A DNA stretch of 64,000 nucleotides from Polaribacter sp. (GTDB lineage: Bacteria > Bacteroidota > Bacteroidia > Flavobacteriales > Flavobacteriaceae), in the NCBI GenBank assembly GCA_029238315.1, contig JAQWGI010000008.1:105028-169027 (forward strand), read 5' to 3'. Shown in pieces: positions 16,790 through 25,561 of this stretch. The notes below the pieces were generated by a model that was given only the letters and a program-made list of their open reading frames with translations, was not told where the DNA came from and ran no database searches. Every line of letters begins with the position of its first letter. Positions within the stretch are counted from its first letter, which is position 1. The translations under genes and the position numbers were made by a program.

Positions 16790-17102
16790 AGTTCAATATA
16801 TATATCAATAAATGATTTAACCTAACTACTAAAACCATAAAAAGTAGTGTAAAATTAGGAAGTGATTTAGGCCTGTTGTAATCAGAGCAACAGATTCATT
16901 TATAAAATGTAAAATAGTCTTCTCTTATTTAAAAGCGAAGAGCAATAAAGAGTTTTATGCTAAGCTACATAGATAAAAAAATAATAGATTATATAAAGAA
17001 TAAACACAGTAAGTACACAAAAATTACTTTTTTAAAAGTAAAGAATAGAAGCTACTTTATGATTCTCTTTACTTGAAGTTATTTACAAAAAGAAAAAATA
17101 AG
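16790..17102 (+). other. Intergenic region before the cassette B barrel gene
   Basis: 313 bases with no convincing gene. It contains a hairpin CTGTTG/CAACAG (near 16872-16892) and a 38-codon ORF (16960-17076) of low credibility. No TAnnTTTG box is obvious. The structured leader is not repeated here, so the barrel gene is either transcribed through from cassette B or has an unrecognised promoter. Confidence 0.5.
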
Positions 17103-19778
17103 ATGCTAAAAAAAACTACTGCTATTATTTGCTTGTTGGGTTTTGTATTCACTGTAAATTCTCAAACTATAACCCTAAAGGGAAGTGTAAAAGACAGTTT
17201 TCAAAACTCATTAACATTTGCCAACGTTATTGCAAAACCATTAGACAAAACCAAAAATTTACAATTTGCAATTACAGGCAATAATGGCTTGTATCGTTTA
17301 GAATTATTAAAAAACGAGCTCTACACAATTAGCATTAGTTATATGGGTTTTGATCCTGTAAACTATCAATTTAAAGCAGCCAACACAAGCATAAAAAACT
17401 TTACTTTAAAAGAAGCAAAAAACCAATTAGACGAGGTAATTATAGAAATGCCCGTTATTGTTAAAAAAGATACGACCATTTACAACACCAAAAGTTTTGT
17501 TGATGGCACAGAACGTAAACTAAAAAATGTTTTAAAAAAATTACCTGGTTTTGCAGTAGATAAAGATGGCGGTGTTACCGTTAATGGTAAAAAAATTACC
17601 AAACTACTGGTTGATGGAGATACGTTTTTTAATGGTGGAACGAAATTAGCAGTTGATAATATTCCTGCTGATGCTGTTGATAAAGTTGAAGTTTTAGACA
17701 ATTACAACGAAGTTGCTTTTCTAAAAAACCTCTCAGACTCTGATGAAATGGCAATGAACATTAAATTAAAAAAAGATAAAAAGAATTTTCTATTTGGTGA
17801 TGTTGAAGCTGGCAAAGGAAATAAAGACTATTACAGAACTAGTGCAAACTTGTTTTATTACAGCCCAAAAACCAATGTCAATTTTATTGGAAACTTAAAT
17901 AATACTGGCGAAAAAACTTTTACGTTTACAGACTACATGAATTTTCAGGGTGGTGTTAACGCTATTTTTAATGGAACTTTTAAAATTGGAAGAGAGGATT
18001 TTGCACAATTTTTAAATAGCAATGATATTTTAAAAAGCGAAAATAAATTTGCAGCATTGCATATTACCAAAGCTGCAAGTAGCAAATTAGATGTTTCTGG
18101 ATTTGCAATTATTTCTAAAAACAACACCAATGGTTTTCAAGAAAACAACAATCAATATAGCAATATTTCGGAGCAAAAAGAAAATATTACAACTACCGAA
18201 AACGTTTTTGGAATTGGAAAATTAAACTTAGAATATGCGCCAAATAAGAAAGCACAATGGCATGCAAGAACTCAAGTTAAAAAAACAGCTAACACAAATG
18301 ATAATCTGATTTTATCTAGTATAAACAATGTTCAAAATATAGTTAACACCCATAGCAAAACAGATGCAATTTCTGTAAATCAAAATATAGAATGGCATCA
18401 GCAAAAATCTACTAAACACACATTTTCTTTTATTGCAGATTATGCGTTTGACAAAAATAATCCAACCAATTATTGGGAAACTACAAACAAAATTCTGCAA
18501 GGAATCATTCCGTTAGATGAAGATCAACAATTGTTTAAAATACATCAAAACAGAGAAACAACACAACAAAATTTCAACTCAATTTTAAAACATTTTTGGG
18601 TAATTAATAACAATCATCATATTTATACAACATTAGGAAACAATTTATCTAACGAAGTATTTTTAACAATTGACAAACAAGAATTAGACAACGGAGCATT
18701 CAATAATTTTTCACCCAACGGTTTTGGAAACGATGTGAAGTTTAGATTGAACGATTTTTATGCAGGAGTTCACTATAAATTTAGAACTGGGGTTTTTACT
18801 TTCAAACAAGGCGTCTTCTTTCACAAATACAATTGGAATGTAAATCAACAAACCATATTTTCAAAATCTAAATGGATTGTATTGCCAGATTTTTTAGCCA
18901 AGATTGCATTTAATAAATCGAAAAGTATTCAATTACGTTATAATTTAAAAACAAATTTTTCTGATGCCTCTAAACTGGCTAATCAGTTTTATGTAAGAAC
19001 TTACAATTCGGTTTTTAAAGGAAATGCAAACTTAGAAAATGAACTATTTCACAATGCAAGCCTTTTCTACAGCCGCTTTAGTTTGTATAGAGGTTTATTA
19101 ATAAATTTAAAGGGGAATTATACTAAAAAAGTAAAAGGTTTTACAAATTTAGCAGTATTAGACGAAACAAATCCAGATCCAACACAAAGCGCTAACAGCT
19201 ATTTAACAACGCAATTGATAGACAATCCCTCAGAAAACATTCTCTTAACTACGCAAATCGAAAAAAACATTAAGAACATTAAATACAAACTTGGTGGCGA
19301 TATCAATTTGTCTAATTATCTACAAAACATTAACAATCAAATTCAAACCAATAAAAATAATACTTACTCTTTTGAAACTGGAATAGAAACCTTGTTTGAT
19401 CATTTTCCAACGATTGAAGTTGGCTATAAAAGAACTATTGGTAGTTATACATCTAACGCATCTACCTCTAAATTTGTACGTTCAGAACCTTTTGTAAATA
19501 TAGATTACGATTTTTTAAAAGGATTCATTTTTAATTTTGATTACAAACGTTCTAATTATCAGAATAAAAACTTAAATCAAGAAAATGTATATGAATTAGC
19601 CAATGCAACCTTGTCTTATAAAAGTGAGGACAGCGCTTGGAGTTATAAAATAAAAGCAACCAATTTATTCAATACAACATTTAAACAAAGCAATAGCTTT
19701 TCTGATTATTTAATTAGAGATACCAAAACGTATATTTTACCAAGAGTTATTATGTTTAGTATTGCTTATAAATTGTAA
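17103..19778 (+). CDS. Outer membrane beta-barrel protein with carboxypeptidase-regulatory-like domain (cassette B)
   Basis: 891 residues from ATG 17103; the TTG ten codons upstream would disrupt the signal LKKTTAIICLLGFVFTVNSQ. Order: signal; carboxypeptidase-D regulatory-like domain (about 25-105, with GLYRLELLKNELYTISISYMGF); linker LDEVII; plug-like domain (LKKLPGFAVDKDGGVTVNGK, about 145-165); then a long Asn/Lys/Phe-rich beta-barrel ending ...MFSIAYKL. It belongs with the TonB-receptor-like barrels of Bacteroidota (OMP_b-brl type). No clear TonB box is visible. Together with the secreted Cys proteins it may move or bind a peptide at the outer membrane (inference). Confidence 0.85.
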   Translation: MLKKTTAIICLLGFVFTVNSQTITLKGSVKDSFQNSLTFANVIAKPLDKTKNLQFAITGNNGLYRLELLKNELYTISISYMGFDPVNYQFKAANTSIKNFTLKEAKNQLDEVIIEMPVIVKKDTTIYNTKSFVDGTERKLKNVLKKLPGFAVDKDGGVTVNGKKITKLLVDGDTFFNGGTKLAVDNIPADAVDKVEVLDNYNEVAFLKNLSDSDEMAMNIKLKKDKKNFLFGDVEAGKGNKDYYRTSANLFYYSPKTNVNFIGNLNNTGEKTFTFTDYMNFQGGVNAIFNGTFKIGREDFAQFLNSNDILKSENKFAALHITKAASSKLDVSGFAIISKNNTNGFQENNNQYSNISEQKENITTTENVFGIGKLNLEYAPNKKAQWHARTQVKKTANTNDNLILSSINNVQNIVNTHSKTDAISVNQNIEWHQQKSTKHTFSFIADYAFDKNNPTNYWETTNKILQGIIPLDEDQQLFKIHQNRETTQQNFNSILKHFWVINNNHHIYTTLGNNLSNEVFLTIDKQELDNGAFNNFSPNGFGNDVKFRLNDFYAGVHYKFRTGVFTFKQGVFFHKYNWNVNQQTIFSKSKWIVLPDFLAKIAFNKSKSIQLRYNLKTNFSDASKLANQFYVRTYNSVFKGNANLENELFHNASLFYSRFSLYRGLLINLKGNYTKKVKGFTNLAVLDETNPDPTQSANSYLTTQLIDNPSENILLTTQIEKNIKNIKYKLGGDINLSNYLQNINNQIQTNKNNTYSFETGIETLFDHFPTIEVGYKRTIGSYTSNASTSKFVRSEPFVNIDYDFLKGFIFNFDYKRSNYQNKNLNQENVYELANATLSYKSEDSAWSYKIKATNLFNTTFKQSNSFSDYLIRDTKTYILPRVIMFSIAYKL

Positions 19779-19822
19779 TGTTAAAAAATAAGTAATAAAG
19801 GAATTATTTACATTTTCTCAAC

Positions 19823-20011
19823 AAGAAGATTATCATACAAAGAATTTAAAACAGCTCTTATAAAACTTCAAAAAAAGTTGAACAAACTATTAAAGAATAC
19901 TTAAAAGCTACAATTGCAAGTCAAATTTATGGCGACGATGGTTTTTATAGAGTTATACAAGCAGATGATAAAATGTTGCAAAAAGTGTTGGAGTTGGAAA
20001 CTAAGAATTAA
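19823..20011 (+). pseudogene. Remnant of the S41 protease gene (internal deletion)
   Basis: Bases from about 19833 to 19875 match the middle of the protease gene (from about 11682) almost perfectly. The sequence then jumps to the last ~45 codons, matching from about 12508 to the stop at 12641. The 3' part is nearly identical to the functional copy over more than 110 bases, including the stop codon and the spacer to lpxH. About 785 bases of coding sequence are missing. There is no start codon, so this is a duplication scar. Confidence 0.85.
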
Positions 20012-20029
20012 TGCCGTTTCTTTGTGGCA

Positions 20030-20793
20030 ATGAATCATATCAATATTCCAGAAAATAAAAAAATCTTCTTTGCTTCCGACCAGCATTTAGGTGCAACAAC
20101 TACAGAAGCAAGTTTTCCGTGAGAACAAAAATTTGTAGCTTGGTTAAACGAAGTAAAAGAAGACGCAGCTGCTATTTTTTTATTGGGTGATTTGTTTGAT
20201 TTCTGGTTCGAGTATAAAACTGTTGTTCCGAAAGGATTTGTAAGTGTTCTATGAAAATTAGCTAAAATTAAAGACAGCGGAATTCCGATTTTTTTCTTTG
20301 TAGGAAATCATGATTTATGGATGAAAGATTACTTTCAAAAAGAATTGAACATTCCTGTTTATCACAAACCACAAGAGTTTACTTTTAATAAAACTTCTTT
20401 ATTTATTGATCATGGCGATGGTTAGGTCCTGGAGACAAAGGCTATAAACGCATGAAAAAAGTGTTTACATTTCCTTTATTTCAATGGTTGTTTAAATGGT
20501 TGCATCCAGATTTAGAAATGAAATTAGGACAATACATGTCGGTAAAAAATAAAGTGATTTCTGGCGATGAAGACGCTGTTTTTTTAGGAGAAGAAAACGA
20601 ATGGCTGGCACAATATTGTCATCGCAAATTAGAAACCAAACACTACGATTATTTTGTATTTGGTCACAGGCATTTACCGCTAGATATTCAACTGCAAGAA
20701 AACAGTAAATACATTAATTTAGGCGATTGGATTGGTCATTTTACGTATGGCGTTTTTGAAGAGAATAAACTTCAATTAAAAAAATACAATTAA
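20030..20793 (+). pseudogene. lpxH: Second lpxH copy, inactivated
   Basis: Homologous to lpxH at 12660-13421 along its whole length. Three lesions are visible: an in-frame TGA at 20120-20122 (codon 31), an in-frame TGA at 20252-20254 (codon 75, a Gly codon in the intact gene) and a one-base deletion in the GDGLGPGD motif near 20421. Downstream of the deletion the frame stays open to 20793. Most differences from the intact gene are at third codon positions, so the copy was under selection, here or in a donor, before it decayed. It is the 5' boundary of the third cassette. Confidence 0.9.
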
Positions 20794-20950
20794 ATTATAA
20801 AGATAATTATATCAAAAACATTTTCCTTTTTTATAAATCAGCTTTTTATTAATTTTAGCTTAATCAAAGTCTCGTCTTACAGGTTAAAAAAACAGCAATA
20901 ACAGTGTTGTCGTTAAAATTAATAAAACCTAAAAAAAGGATAAACACGCA

Positions 20951-20972
20951 GTCGTAATTTATAAATATCGAC
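20951..20972. promoter_or_regulatory. Candidate operator palindrome, copy 2
   Basis: Same 22-bp near-palindrome as at 13600-13621 (GTCG arm, ATTTATAAAT core, CGAC arm). It is located about 130 bases before the third leader, as copy 1 is before the first. Only the last arm base differs, and the change to C improves symmetry. Confidence 0.4.
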
Positions 20973-21080
20973 CATTACTTTTTAAAAAAACACGCATTCC
21001 TTATCCATTTTAGTTTTTTACTTCTACTTTTATTGTATGAAAAAGCAATTGAATACTTTTTTTAAATTATTTATAAAAAA

Positions 21081-21281
21081 TCCTCTGTGGTTTAATTTGA
21101 GAACAAAAATATCTTACATAAATGTTTCACCTTAAAATACAACTAATGACTTAGCTATATATAACCAACAGAGGAAAGTGCAGCAAAAATAAAACTTTCT
21201 TACAAGTTTTTGCGTTTTTAAACTTGTTTATGCATTAAAAACACAACAATTAAAAATAAAACAACGAGTGTTTTATCACTC
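21081..21281 (+). promoter_or_regulatory. Structured leader RNA, copy 3 (pseudoknotted, cassette C)
   Basis: Long-range stem TCCTCTG (21081-21087)/CAGAGGA (21169-21175), extended by GGTT/AACC. Hairpin ACAAGTTT (21202-21209)/AAACTTGT (21220-21227). Loop GTTTTT (21214-21219) pairs with AAAAAC (21237-21242). The final hairpin is GAGTG (21266-21270)/CACTC (21277-21281), 17 bases before the ATG. Versus copy 1 the long-range stem has a compensated C-G to T-A change (TCCTCCG/CGGAGGA to TCCTCTG/CAGAGGA). The preceding 20794-21080 holds the operator palindrome and no gene. Confidence 0.65.
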
Positions 21282-21297
21282 ACAAAAAATATTAATT

Positions 21298-21603
21298 ATG
21301 AAAAAAATAATTTTTATGTTAGCTTTTATGCTAATTGGAACTGCTGCTTTTGCAACAAATGAAATCAAAAAACCAAATTATGAACTTAACAAAGTTGAGA
21401 ATATTAAAGTAACTATTTCTAACACTTCTTATATTATTACTAACTTGGATGATCCTAAATTAAACGAAAAGTTATTTGATTGCACAGTTGAATATGATAT
21501 TACGATTTGGTATCCTGGCTCAGGTGGACCGATAAGACTCAAAGGAACTGTGACGGTAAAAGGGAAATCATGTATAGAAATACTAAAAGAAGCAATAAAA
21601 TGA
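21298..21603 (+). CDS. Small secreted two-cysteine protein 1 (cassette C)
   Basis: 101 residues from ATG 21298; the GTG at 21268 lies inside the leader hairpin. Signal peptide KKIIFMLAFMLIGTAAFA, then a beta-prone domain with Cys62 (FDCTVEYDITIWY) and Cys92 (GKSCIEILKEA). The C-terminal half resembles that of the next gene (Cys-strand-strand-GTVTVKGK/KGKVTFHD-Cys-helix), so the two are paralogues. Its stop codon overlaps the next start (ATGA). Function is unknown. Confidence 0.7.
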   Translation: MKKIIFMLAFMLIGTAAFATNEIKKPNYELNKVENIKVTISNTSYIITNLDDPKLNEKLFDCTVEYDITIWYPGSGGPIRLKGTVTVKGKSCIEILKEAIK

Positions 21604-21920
21604 AAAAGCTAATTATTATAACCTTATTCTTTTTAGTTTCTAGTGTATGTGTGGCTAGTGACAATTTACCACATAACTCAAACATTTCTAAAATAAATTC
21701 ATCAAGTATAGAAAAAAACAAAGGAAATCTAAAATTAGACAAGTATTCAATTGTTCTCAATGAGAGAAAGAATAATGATATTCTTGGAAAGTGTAGTATT
21801 AAAGTAAATATCACATTAGAAAACGGAACCATAATTAAGGGAAAAGTTACATTTCATGATGTAGGCTTTTTTGAATGTATAGGTATTAAAGCTGCAAATC
21901 TTTGGAGTAAAATATTTTAA
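21600..21920 (+). CDS. Small secreted two-cysteine protein 2 (cassette C)
   Basis: 106 residues from ATG 21600, which overlaps the stop of the preceding gene by four bases. Signal peptide KKLIIITLFFLVSSVCVA, a polar Asn/Ser/Lys middle, then Cys65 (GKCSIKVNITLENG) and Cys93 (FFECIGIKAANLW). Cys spacing (27 residues between) is close to that of the neighbour (29). The pair could make intramolecular disulfides in the periplasm or outside the cell. Function is unknown. Confidence 0.7.
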   Translation: MKKLIIITLFFLVSSVCVASDNLPHNSNISKINSSSIEKNKGNLKLDKYSIVLNERKNNDILGKCSIKVNITLENGTIIKGKVTFHDVGFFECIGIKAANLWSKIF

Positions 21921-21985
21921 TAAACTTAACCTTCAGGAGTTATCTATTTTTTTATTTAACTCCTGAAATAAAAAACTCATATAAA

Positions 21986-22777
21986 ATGAAAAAAAGAATT
22001 TTATTTATACTATTTATCGCATTCACTATTAATATATTTTCACAAAACCAACAAGTTAGAAAAGCTATGTATGTTAAAATACATTCTTTTGGGGAAGACA
22101 ATAAAATTGATACGTTAGATCTATACTTTAACAATGAAAAATCACTTTTCGTTCAGTTACCAAAGAAAAAACATGAAAAAATGAAAGTGAATGAAGATAA
22201 AGAAGATGCTTACAAATTAAATATTAGAATAAACCCAGAAACAAAAGATAATTATGCTATTTATACTAGTTTAAAATTTAAAAAGATAGTTTCAAGAGAA
22301 TTTATATATGAAAATGGCAAAGCTGTATCATATATCGTAAATGAAAACATAAATAGCCCTAAATGGACTATTAAAAATGACTTTAAAATTATAAATAGAT
22401 TTAAATGCAGAAAAGCAACAACATCATTTAGAGGAAGAAATTATATTGCTTGGTTTACAGAAGATATACAAACAACAATTGCTCCTTGGAAATTATCAGG
22501 CTTACCTGGACTTATTGTAGAAGTGTCAGATGTTACAAATAGTATTCAATTTTATTTAATTAAATATGAAAATAATGTCCAATTTAAAAAAATTGAATCT
22601 CCAAGTGGTGAAAAAGAAATTAGCCTAAAACAATATGCCACCATTAAAAAACAAGAATCAAAAAAAATAATTGAACATTTAAAATCTAGATTTCCCAGAG
22701 GATCAAATTTTACAGTTGAAAGTGTTGAAACGAACCCTTTAGAACTATCATATGAATGGGAAACTAAAAAACAATAA
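21986..22777 (+). CDS. GLPGLI family protein (cassette C)
   Basis: 263 residues. Signal peptide KKRILFILFIAFTINIFSQ, followed by a beta-rich domain. The motif WKLSGLPGLIVEVSD has GLPGLI at about residues 172-177, preceded by a YIAWFTEDIQ segment equivalent to the AWFSPEL of the cassette A protein. The 3' end overlaps the barrel gene by 26 bases, which ties the two together as one translational unit. The family function is undescribed. Confidence 0.83.
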   Translation: MKKRILFILFIAFTINIFSQNQQVRKAMYVKIHSFGEDNKIDTLDLYFNNEKSLFVQLPKKKHEKMKVNEDKEDAYKLNIRINPETKDNYAIYTSLKFKKIVSREFIYENGKAVSYIVNENINSPKWTIKNDFKIINRFKCRKATTSFRGRNYIAWFTEDIQTTIAPWKLSGLPGLIVEVSDVTNSIQFYLIKYENNVQFKKIESPSGEKEISLKQYATIKKQESKKIIEHLKSRFPRGSNFTVESVETNPLELSYEWETKKQ

Positions 22778-25424
22778 AAAATTTATTTCTTTTTTAATTA
22801 TTCCTTTATTTCTCATAGGAATTTTTAAAGTCCAAGCCCAAATATCAGGTAATGTAGTTGACATAAATAATAAAAACATCGCCTTTGTTAATGTGATTCT
22901 TAAGGCAAAAGATGAAATCATTACCTATACAATTACAGATGATAAAGGCTTTTTTATGCTTGATGTGAATAAAGAAGTCTCTTTTCGTTTAGTTTTTTCC
23001 AGTCTAGGCTTCAAAACTAAAACTATTGATGTTAATTTACTTAAAAAGAATCAAAAAATTATCTTAACAGAAGATGTTTTTGAATTAAAAGAAGTAATTA
23101 TTAAGGCAAATATTCCTATATCAATAAAAAAAGACACGATTACTTTTAAAACAAAACATTTTACAAACGGAACAGAAGAAACCGTAGAAGATTTATTGAA
23201 AAAAATTCCAGGATTAAATATTAACGCAGAAGGAACCATAAAAGTTGGCAATCAGGAAATTGAAAAACTAATGATTGATGGTGATGATCTTTTTGAAAAA
23301 GGCTATAAAATACTTTCTAAAAACATGCCTGCTTTCCCTGTAAAAACGGTAGAATTATTAAAAAACTACTCCAACAATCGCTTATTAAAAGATATTGAAG
23401 AAAGCAATAAAATTGCTTTAAATCTAAAACTAAATGAGGAAGCAAAACGTATTTGGTTTGGTAATCTAAAAACTGGAACAGATTTAAAAAACAACTATGA
23501 GTTACTTGGTAATTTAATGAATTTTGGAAAGAAAAATAAATACTATTTTCTAACAAATTTAAACAATATAGGAGTAGATGCAACTGGAGACATTGATCAT
23601 TTAATTAGACCTTATCGTATTAATGAACCAGCAAGTATTGGTGATAATCAGCAAGTAAGTAACCTTATTGGTTTGTCAACCAATTCTTTAAATTTTAAAA
23701 AGAGTAGAACAAATTTTAATAATGCAGAATTACTCTCTCTAAATGCTATTTTTAATCCAACAGAAAAACTAAAAATTAAAACACTTAGTTTTTTTAATTG
23801 GGATGAAAATGACTTTTTTAAGAACTCTGTAAATACAATAACTACAAGTAACACCAGTTTCACAAATACAGAAAATTTTAATTTACAGAATAAGAAAACA
23901 ATTGGTTTTGGTAAACTAGATTTTATTTATAACATCTCTAAAACCAAAATGTTAGAAAGTACAACAAAATATAATGACGGAAACACAAGTGGGCAATCTA
24001 ATTTAATATTTAACGGAGCATCAACTATTCAAAATTTACAATCTAACAACACTCTTTTTGATCAAAAAATAACCTATTCAAACAAATTTAAAGACAAAAA
24101 AGTGTTTTTGCTTACTGGTCGATTTATTGATGAGAAAACACCTCAAAACTACACGATTAATCAATTTTTATATCAAGATTTATTTACATCATCTGCAAAT
24201 ACAAATAATGTAAAACAATTGAGTAAAAACCAAATGCAGTTTGCAGGTTTTGAAGCTCATCTATTAGATAGAAAGAAAAATGGAGATTTGCTCGAATTAC
24301 AGTTTGGTAATATTTTTAGAAAAGATAAATTAAACACAAGCTTTACTTTATTTGAAAACTCAACAGCTATAAAAAAACCTAATGGTTTTCAAAATACTAC
24401 TGAGTATAAAACAAACAACTTGTATTTAAAAACAAAATATAGATATAAAATAAAAGATTTTTCAATAACTGGAAAATTAAATTTTCATCAATTATTCAAT
24501 CAATTAAAATTTGATATTTCCTCAAAAGAGCAACAGCCTTTTTTCATAAACCCAAGTATTGGATTTGATTGGAAAATAAATAGTAAAAATAAAATTACAT
24601 CTTCGTATTCTTACAATACTACAAATGCACTAATTTTAGACGTTTCTAATAAATATGTTTTAACTGGTTTTCGTTCTTTTTCTAAAGGAACAGGGGATTT
24701 TAATCAATTAAATGCTTCTACGCTACTTTTAAATTATCAACTAGGAAATTGGAGCGATCGTTTTTTTGCAAATACTTTAGTTTTTTATACCAAAAATTTC
24801 GATTTCTTTTCTAATAACACGCTTATCCATCAAAATTTTACACAATCTGACAGAATAATAATAAAAGATAGAGAATTCTTAAATATCTCTTCAAAATTTG
24901 ATTATTATCTTAAGAGAATTTCATCCAATTTAAAAGTTGATCTTGGTTTTTCAAAATCAATTTATAAAAATGTAATAAATAATTCCAATTTAAGAGTAGT
25001 AAAATCTAACAATTACAATTATGGTTTAGAATTACGTTCTGGATTTAAAGGTGTTTTTAATTATCATATTGGCACAAAATGGACGACGAATAAAATAGAA
25101 GTAAGTGCAATAAATAATTCATTTACAAACAACGTAAGTTTTTTAGATTTTTCATTTTTATTTAGCGATAATTTTAATATTGATTTTCAAACTGAACGTT
25201 ATTTTTTTGGAAATATTGATAATCAAAATGACACCTATTATTTTTTAGATTTCGATGCTCAATATATCATCAAAAAAAATAAATTAACTTTTTCGTTATC
25301 TGGTAAAAACCTTTTTAATACTGAAAAATTCAAAGAACATTCAATTAATGATATTGGAAGTTCAACAACAGAATATAGATTACTACCAAGATACCTTCTT
25401 TTAAAGTTAGAGTTTCGTTTTTAA
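22752..25424 (+). CDS. Outer membrane beta-barrel protein with carboxypeptidase-regulatory-like domain (cassette C)
   Basis: 890 residues. Signal peptide up to KVQAQ; regulatory-like domain (about 30-115, GFFMLDVNKEVSFRLVFSSLGF); linker LKEVII; plug-like region (LLKKIPGLNINAEGTIKVG, about 150-170); then the barrel, ending KLEFRF with the C-terminal Phe typical of outer membrane proteins. The architecture matches the cassette B barrel, but sequence identity looks modest. No TonB box is evident. It is the last gene of the accessory block. Confidence 0.85.
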   Translation: MNGKLKNNKKFISFLIIPLFLIGIFKVQAQISGNVVDINNKNIAFVNVILKAKDEIITYTITDDKGFFMLDVNKEVSFRLVFSSLGFKTKTIDVNLLKKNQKIILTEDVFELKEVIIKANIPISIKKDTITFKTKHFTNGTEETVEDLLKKIPGLNINAEGTIKVGNQEIEKLMIDGDDLFEKGYKILSKNMPAFPVKTVELLKNYSNNRLLKDIEESNKIALNLKLNEEAKRIWFGNLKTGTDLKNNYELLGNLMNFGKKNKYYFLTNLNNIGVDATGDIDHLIRPYRINEPASIGDNQQVSNLIGLSTNSLNFKKSRTNFNNAELLSLNAIFNPTEKLKIKTLSFFNWDENDFFKNSVNTITTSNTSFTNTENFNLQNKKTIGFGKLDFIYNISKTKMLESTTKYNDGNTSGQSNLIFNGASTIQNLQSNNTLFDQKITYSNKFKDKKVFLLTGRFIDEKTPQNYTINQFLYQDLFTSSANTNNVKQLSKNQMQFAGFEAHLLDRKKNGDLLELQFGNIFRKDKLNTSFTLFENSTAIKKPNGFQNTTEYKTNNLYLKTKYRYKIKDFSITGKLNFHQLFNQLKFDISSKEQQPFFINPSIGFDWKINSKNKITSSYSYNTTNALILDVSNKYVLTGFRSFSKGTGDFNQLNASTLLLNYQLGNWSDRFFANTLVFYTKNFDFFSNNTLIHQNFTQSDRIIIKDREFLNISSKFDYYLKRISSNLKVDLGFSKSIYKNVINNSNLRVVKSNNYNYGLELRSGFKGVFNYHIGTKWTTNKIEVSAINNSFTNNVSFLDFSFLFSDNFNIDFQTERYFFGNIDNQNDTYYFLDFDAQYIIKKNKLTFSLSGKNLFNTEKFKEHSINDIGSSTTEYRLLPRYLLLKLEFRF

Positions 25425-25517
25425 ACGACGATAAAACTCAATTAAACAACTTCTTTTTCACATTCTTTTAACCAAATCTTTAGCATTCTTTTAACAAGAA
25501 AAAAAATGCTATTATTG

Positions 25518-25525
25518 TAGCTTTG
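25518..25525 (+). promoter_or_regulatory. Flavobacterial -7 box (TAGCTTTG) of the moxR-bat operon
   Basis: TAGCTTTG matches TAnnTTTG, 36 bases before the moxR ATG. No terminator is visible between moxR and batE, so this may drive the whole group. Confidence 0.5.
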
Positions 25526-25561
25526 TTTCCAATAATTTTTTATCACAAATAAATCACTAAA

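Noticed and set aside
16960..17076. 38-codon ORF upstream of the cassette B barrel
   Set aside because: No signal peptide, Cys pair or ribosome-binding context; composition is like non-coding AT-rich DNA.
17073..17102. TTG start for the cassette B barrel gene, and similar TTG starts at 30614, 37632 and 38864
   Set aside because: In each case an ATG downstream gives a clean signal peptide or N-terminus, or a promoter box lies between the two.
20030..20793. UGA recoding (selenocysteine or read-through) in the second lpxH copy
   Set aside because: There are two UGA codons at unrelated positions plus a one-base deletion in a metal-site motif, and an intact copy exists at 12660. Pseudogene decay explains it.
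20452..20793. A 113-codon ORF as a separate functional phosphoesterase
   Set aside because: It is only the frame-shifted 3' half of the lpxH pseudogene and lacks the N-terminal metal ligands.
13422..21297. Leader repeats as a CRISPR array, transposon ends or tmRNA
   Set aside because: Only three copies, kilobases apart, each at the same distance from a start codon; no spacers, no terminal inverted repeats, no tRNA-like domain or tag ORF.
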